In this document: one piece after another, positions 63,333 through 64,000 of the stretch
Layout of the letters: each line of letters starts with the position of its first letter
How positions within the stretch are numbered: the stretch's first letter is position 1
Origin: Nonomuraea soli
Lineage (GTDB): Bacteria; Actinomycetota; Actinomycetes; Streptosporangiales; Streptosporangiaceae
DNA: 64,000 nucleotides
Assembly: GCF_013761175.1 (NCBI RefSeq)
Contig: NZ_JACDUR010000003.1
Span: forward strand, 599,791 to 663,790
Reading direction: 5' to 3'
The notes under the pieces: generated by a model
Seen by the model: only the letters and a program-made list of their open reading frames with translations
The model's database searches: none
What the model was told of the DNA's origin: nothing
Program-made: the position numbers and the translations under genes

Positions 63333-64000
63333 TCAGCGGCTGATAGAAGCCTCGATCGTCACTCCCGCCATGGCGGAGCGCACCCCGGCAGCCTCGAGCG
63401 CTCTACGATACGCCGCCGTCTGGTCTGCTCGAGCACCCGCCTTGCCGAACAGGTCACCCAGCTCCCGCCACGCGCGAGCCGCCTGCCTGTCGGAGCCGAA
63501 GACCGGTCCGTCGAGCGCGGCGAGCAGGTCGCGAGCCGCACGCAGCGGAGCCGAGGCGTCGGCGCCGAGGTCGAGAGCCACCTGGGCGAGCACGAGCTGC
63601 GCCTGGGCGGGCAACGTGCCGGGAGCGCCGTCGAGGAGTGCCAGCCCGGCCGTGGCGAGCTCGCCCGCCTTGACCGAGTCGCCGGCCCGCATCCGCACGC
63701 GCGCGTGGACGACCTTGGTCTGGCCGAGCTCGACGCGGGTGGCGGTGAAGACGGAGAACACCTTCGCGGCGGCGGTGACGTGCTGCTCGGCCTCCTCGAC
63801 CGGGCAGGTCTCCAGCTGCGCGAAGTGCATCGCGGCGCGGGCCAGCTGCAGCGCCAGACGGGCCGGGCGGCCCGCGGCGATGGCGTCGTCGGCCAGCCGT
63901 ACGGCAAGCGCCGAGTCCTCGCCCGAGGCGGCCGACTTGCTGGCCTCCCAGAGGGTGCGAATCTCAGCGGAACGGTCCACAACCTCAGGGACGCCACTGA
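63333..64000 (-). CDS. TPR-like regulator C-terminal part (truncated by window edge)
   Basis: The open frame runs off the right edge without a stop, so the N-terminus is outside. The visible 222 residues are helical repeats (Ala/Arg-rich, TPR-like), resembling the C-terminal TPR region of actinobacterial XRE/HTH regulators. An internal GTG at 63980 is not evidence of a true start. Function unknown. Confidence 0.6.
   Translation of the reverse strand, partial: SGVPEVVDRSAEIRTLWEASKSAASGEDSALAVRLADDAIAAGRPARLALQLARAAMHFAQLETCPVEEAEQHVTAAAKVFSVFTATRVELGQTKVVHARVRMRAGDSVKAGELATAGLALLDGAPGTLPAQAQLVLAQVALDLGADASAPLRAARDLLAALDGPVFGSDRQAARAWRELGDLFGKAGARADQTAAYRRALEAAGVRSAMAGVTIEASISR

Overview
The window is a GC-rich actinobacterial chromosome segment close to the replication origin. 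The order rsmG-parA-parB, then trxA-trxB-anti-sigma-sigM-pseudokinase-murJ-DUF6049, pcnA, ino1, a class A PBP, rpsF-ssb-rpsR-rplI, dnaB and dnaE follows the origin-proximal synteny of Streptomyces and Mycobacterium. Five copies of the parS centromere (GTTTCACGTGAAAC) lie in the first 4.4 kb. GTG/TTG starts, many apparently leaderless genes, and a split MurJ/pseudokinase pair suggest a filamentous actinomycete; a Streptosporangiales-type genus is plausible, but the sequence does not prove it.

1-9.6 kb: an edge-truncated 12-bp tandem repeat, rsmG, parA, parB and a parS array, then threonine aldolase, D-Ala-D-Ala ligase, a class I aminotransferase and a GNAT protein, separated by long compositionally biased non-coding stretches. 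9.7-18.4 kb: a minus-strand redox and cell-envelope block (trxA/trxB with a SigR-type promoter, sigM with its zinc anti-sigma factor, pseudokinase, murJ, DUF6049, YbaK-like deacylase). 18.4-31.5 kb: pcnA, bioA, an MFS gene, idi, an HxlR pair, padR-ino1 behind a double operator, DUF5318, the class A PBP, a GT87-type membrane glycosyltransferase, endonuclease IV and two small membrane proteins. 31.7-33.4 kb: the rpsF-ssb-rpsR-rplI operon, ending in a strong terminator. 33.5-41.7 kb: accessory genes, namely a CMD/AhpD protein facing an ECF41-like sigma remnant, an MFS exporter, a complete amino-acid ABC importer, a DUF2975/HTH pair, an APC permease and a MATE exporter.

41.9-48.4 kb: dnaB, interrupted inside its Walker A motif by a class 3 intein with a zinc-finger-bearing homing endonuclease, then dnaE. 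48.4-64 kb: a HAD hydrolase, ilvD facing a TetR gene across a 36-bp perfect palindrome, UspA, SoxR with a CpdA-like phosphodiesterase, SMP-30, a DrrAB-like ABC exporter with a two-component system, a sliding-clamp (dnaN) homologue that is probably a second copy, a MarR/ABM/NmrA group, a free-standing alanyl-tRNA synthetase catalytic core behind an Ala-rich leader peptide and attenuator-like hairpins, a FadR-type regulator and a truncated TPR protein.

The most novel element is the last of these. At 61242-62526 a TANNNT -10 box places the transcript start at the ATG of a 22-codon leader with 8 Ala codons. Mutually exclusive hairpins follow, then an AlaRS paralogue without editing or C-Ala domains. 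The arrangement predicts ribosome-mediated attenuation by charged tRNA-Ala. A second theme is the repeated TANNNT-N6..8-start-codon layout at 13 genes, which implies widespread leaderless translation.
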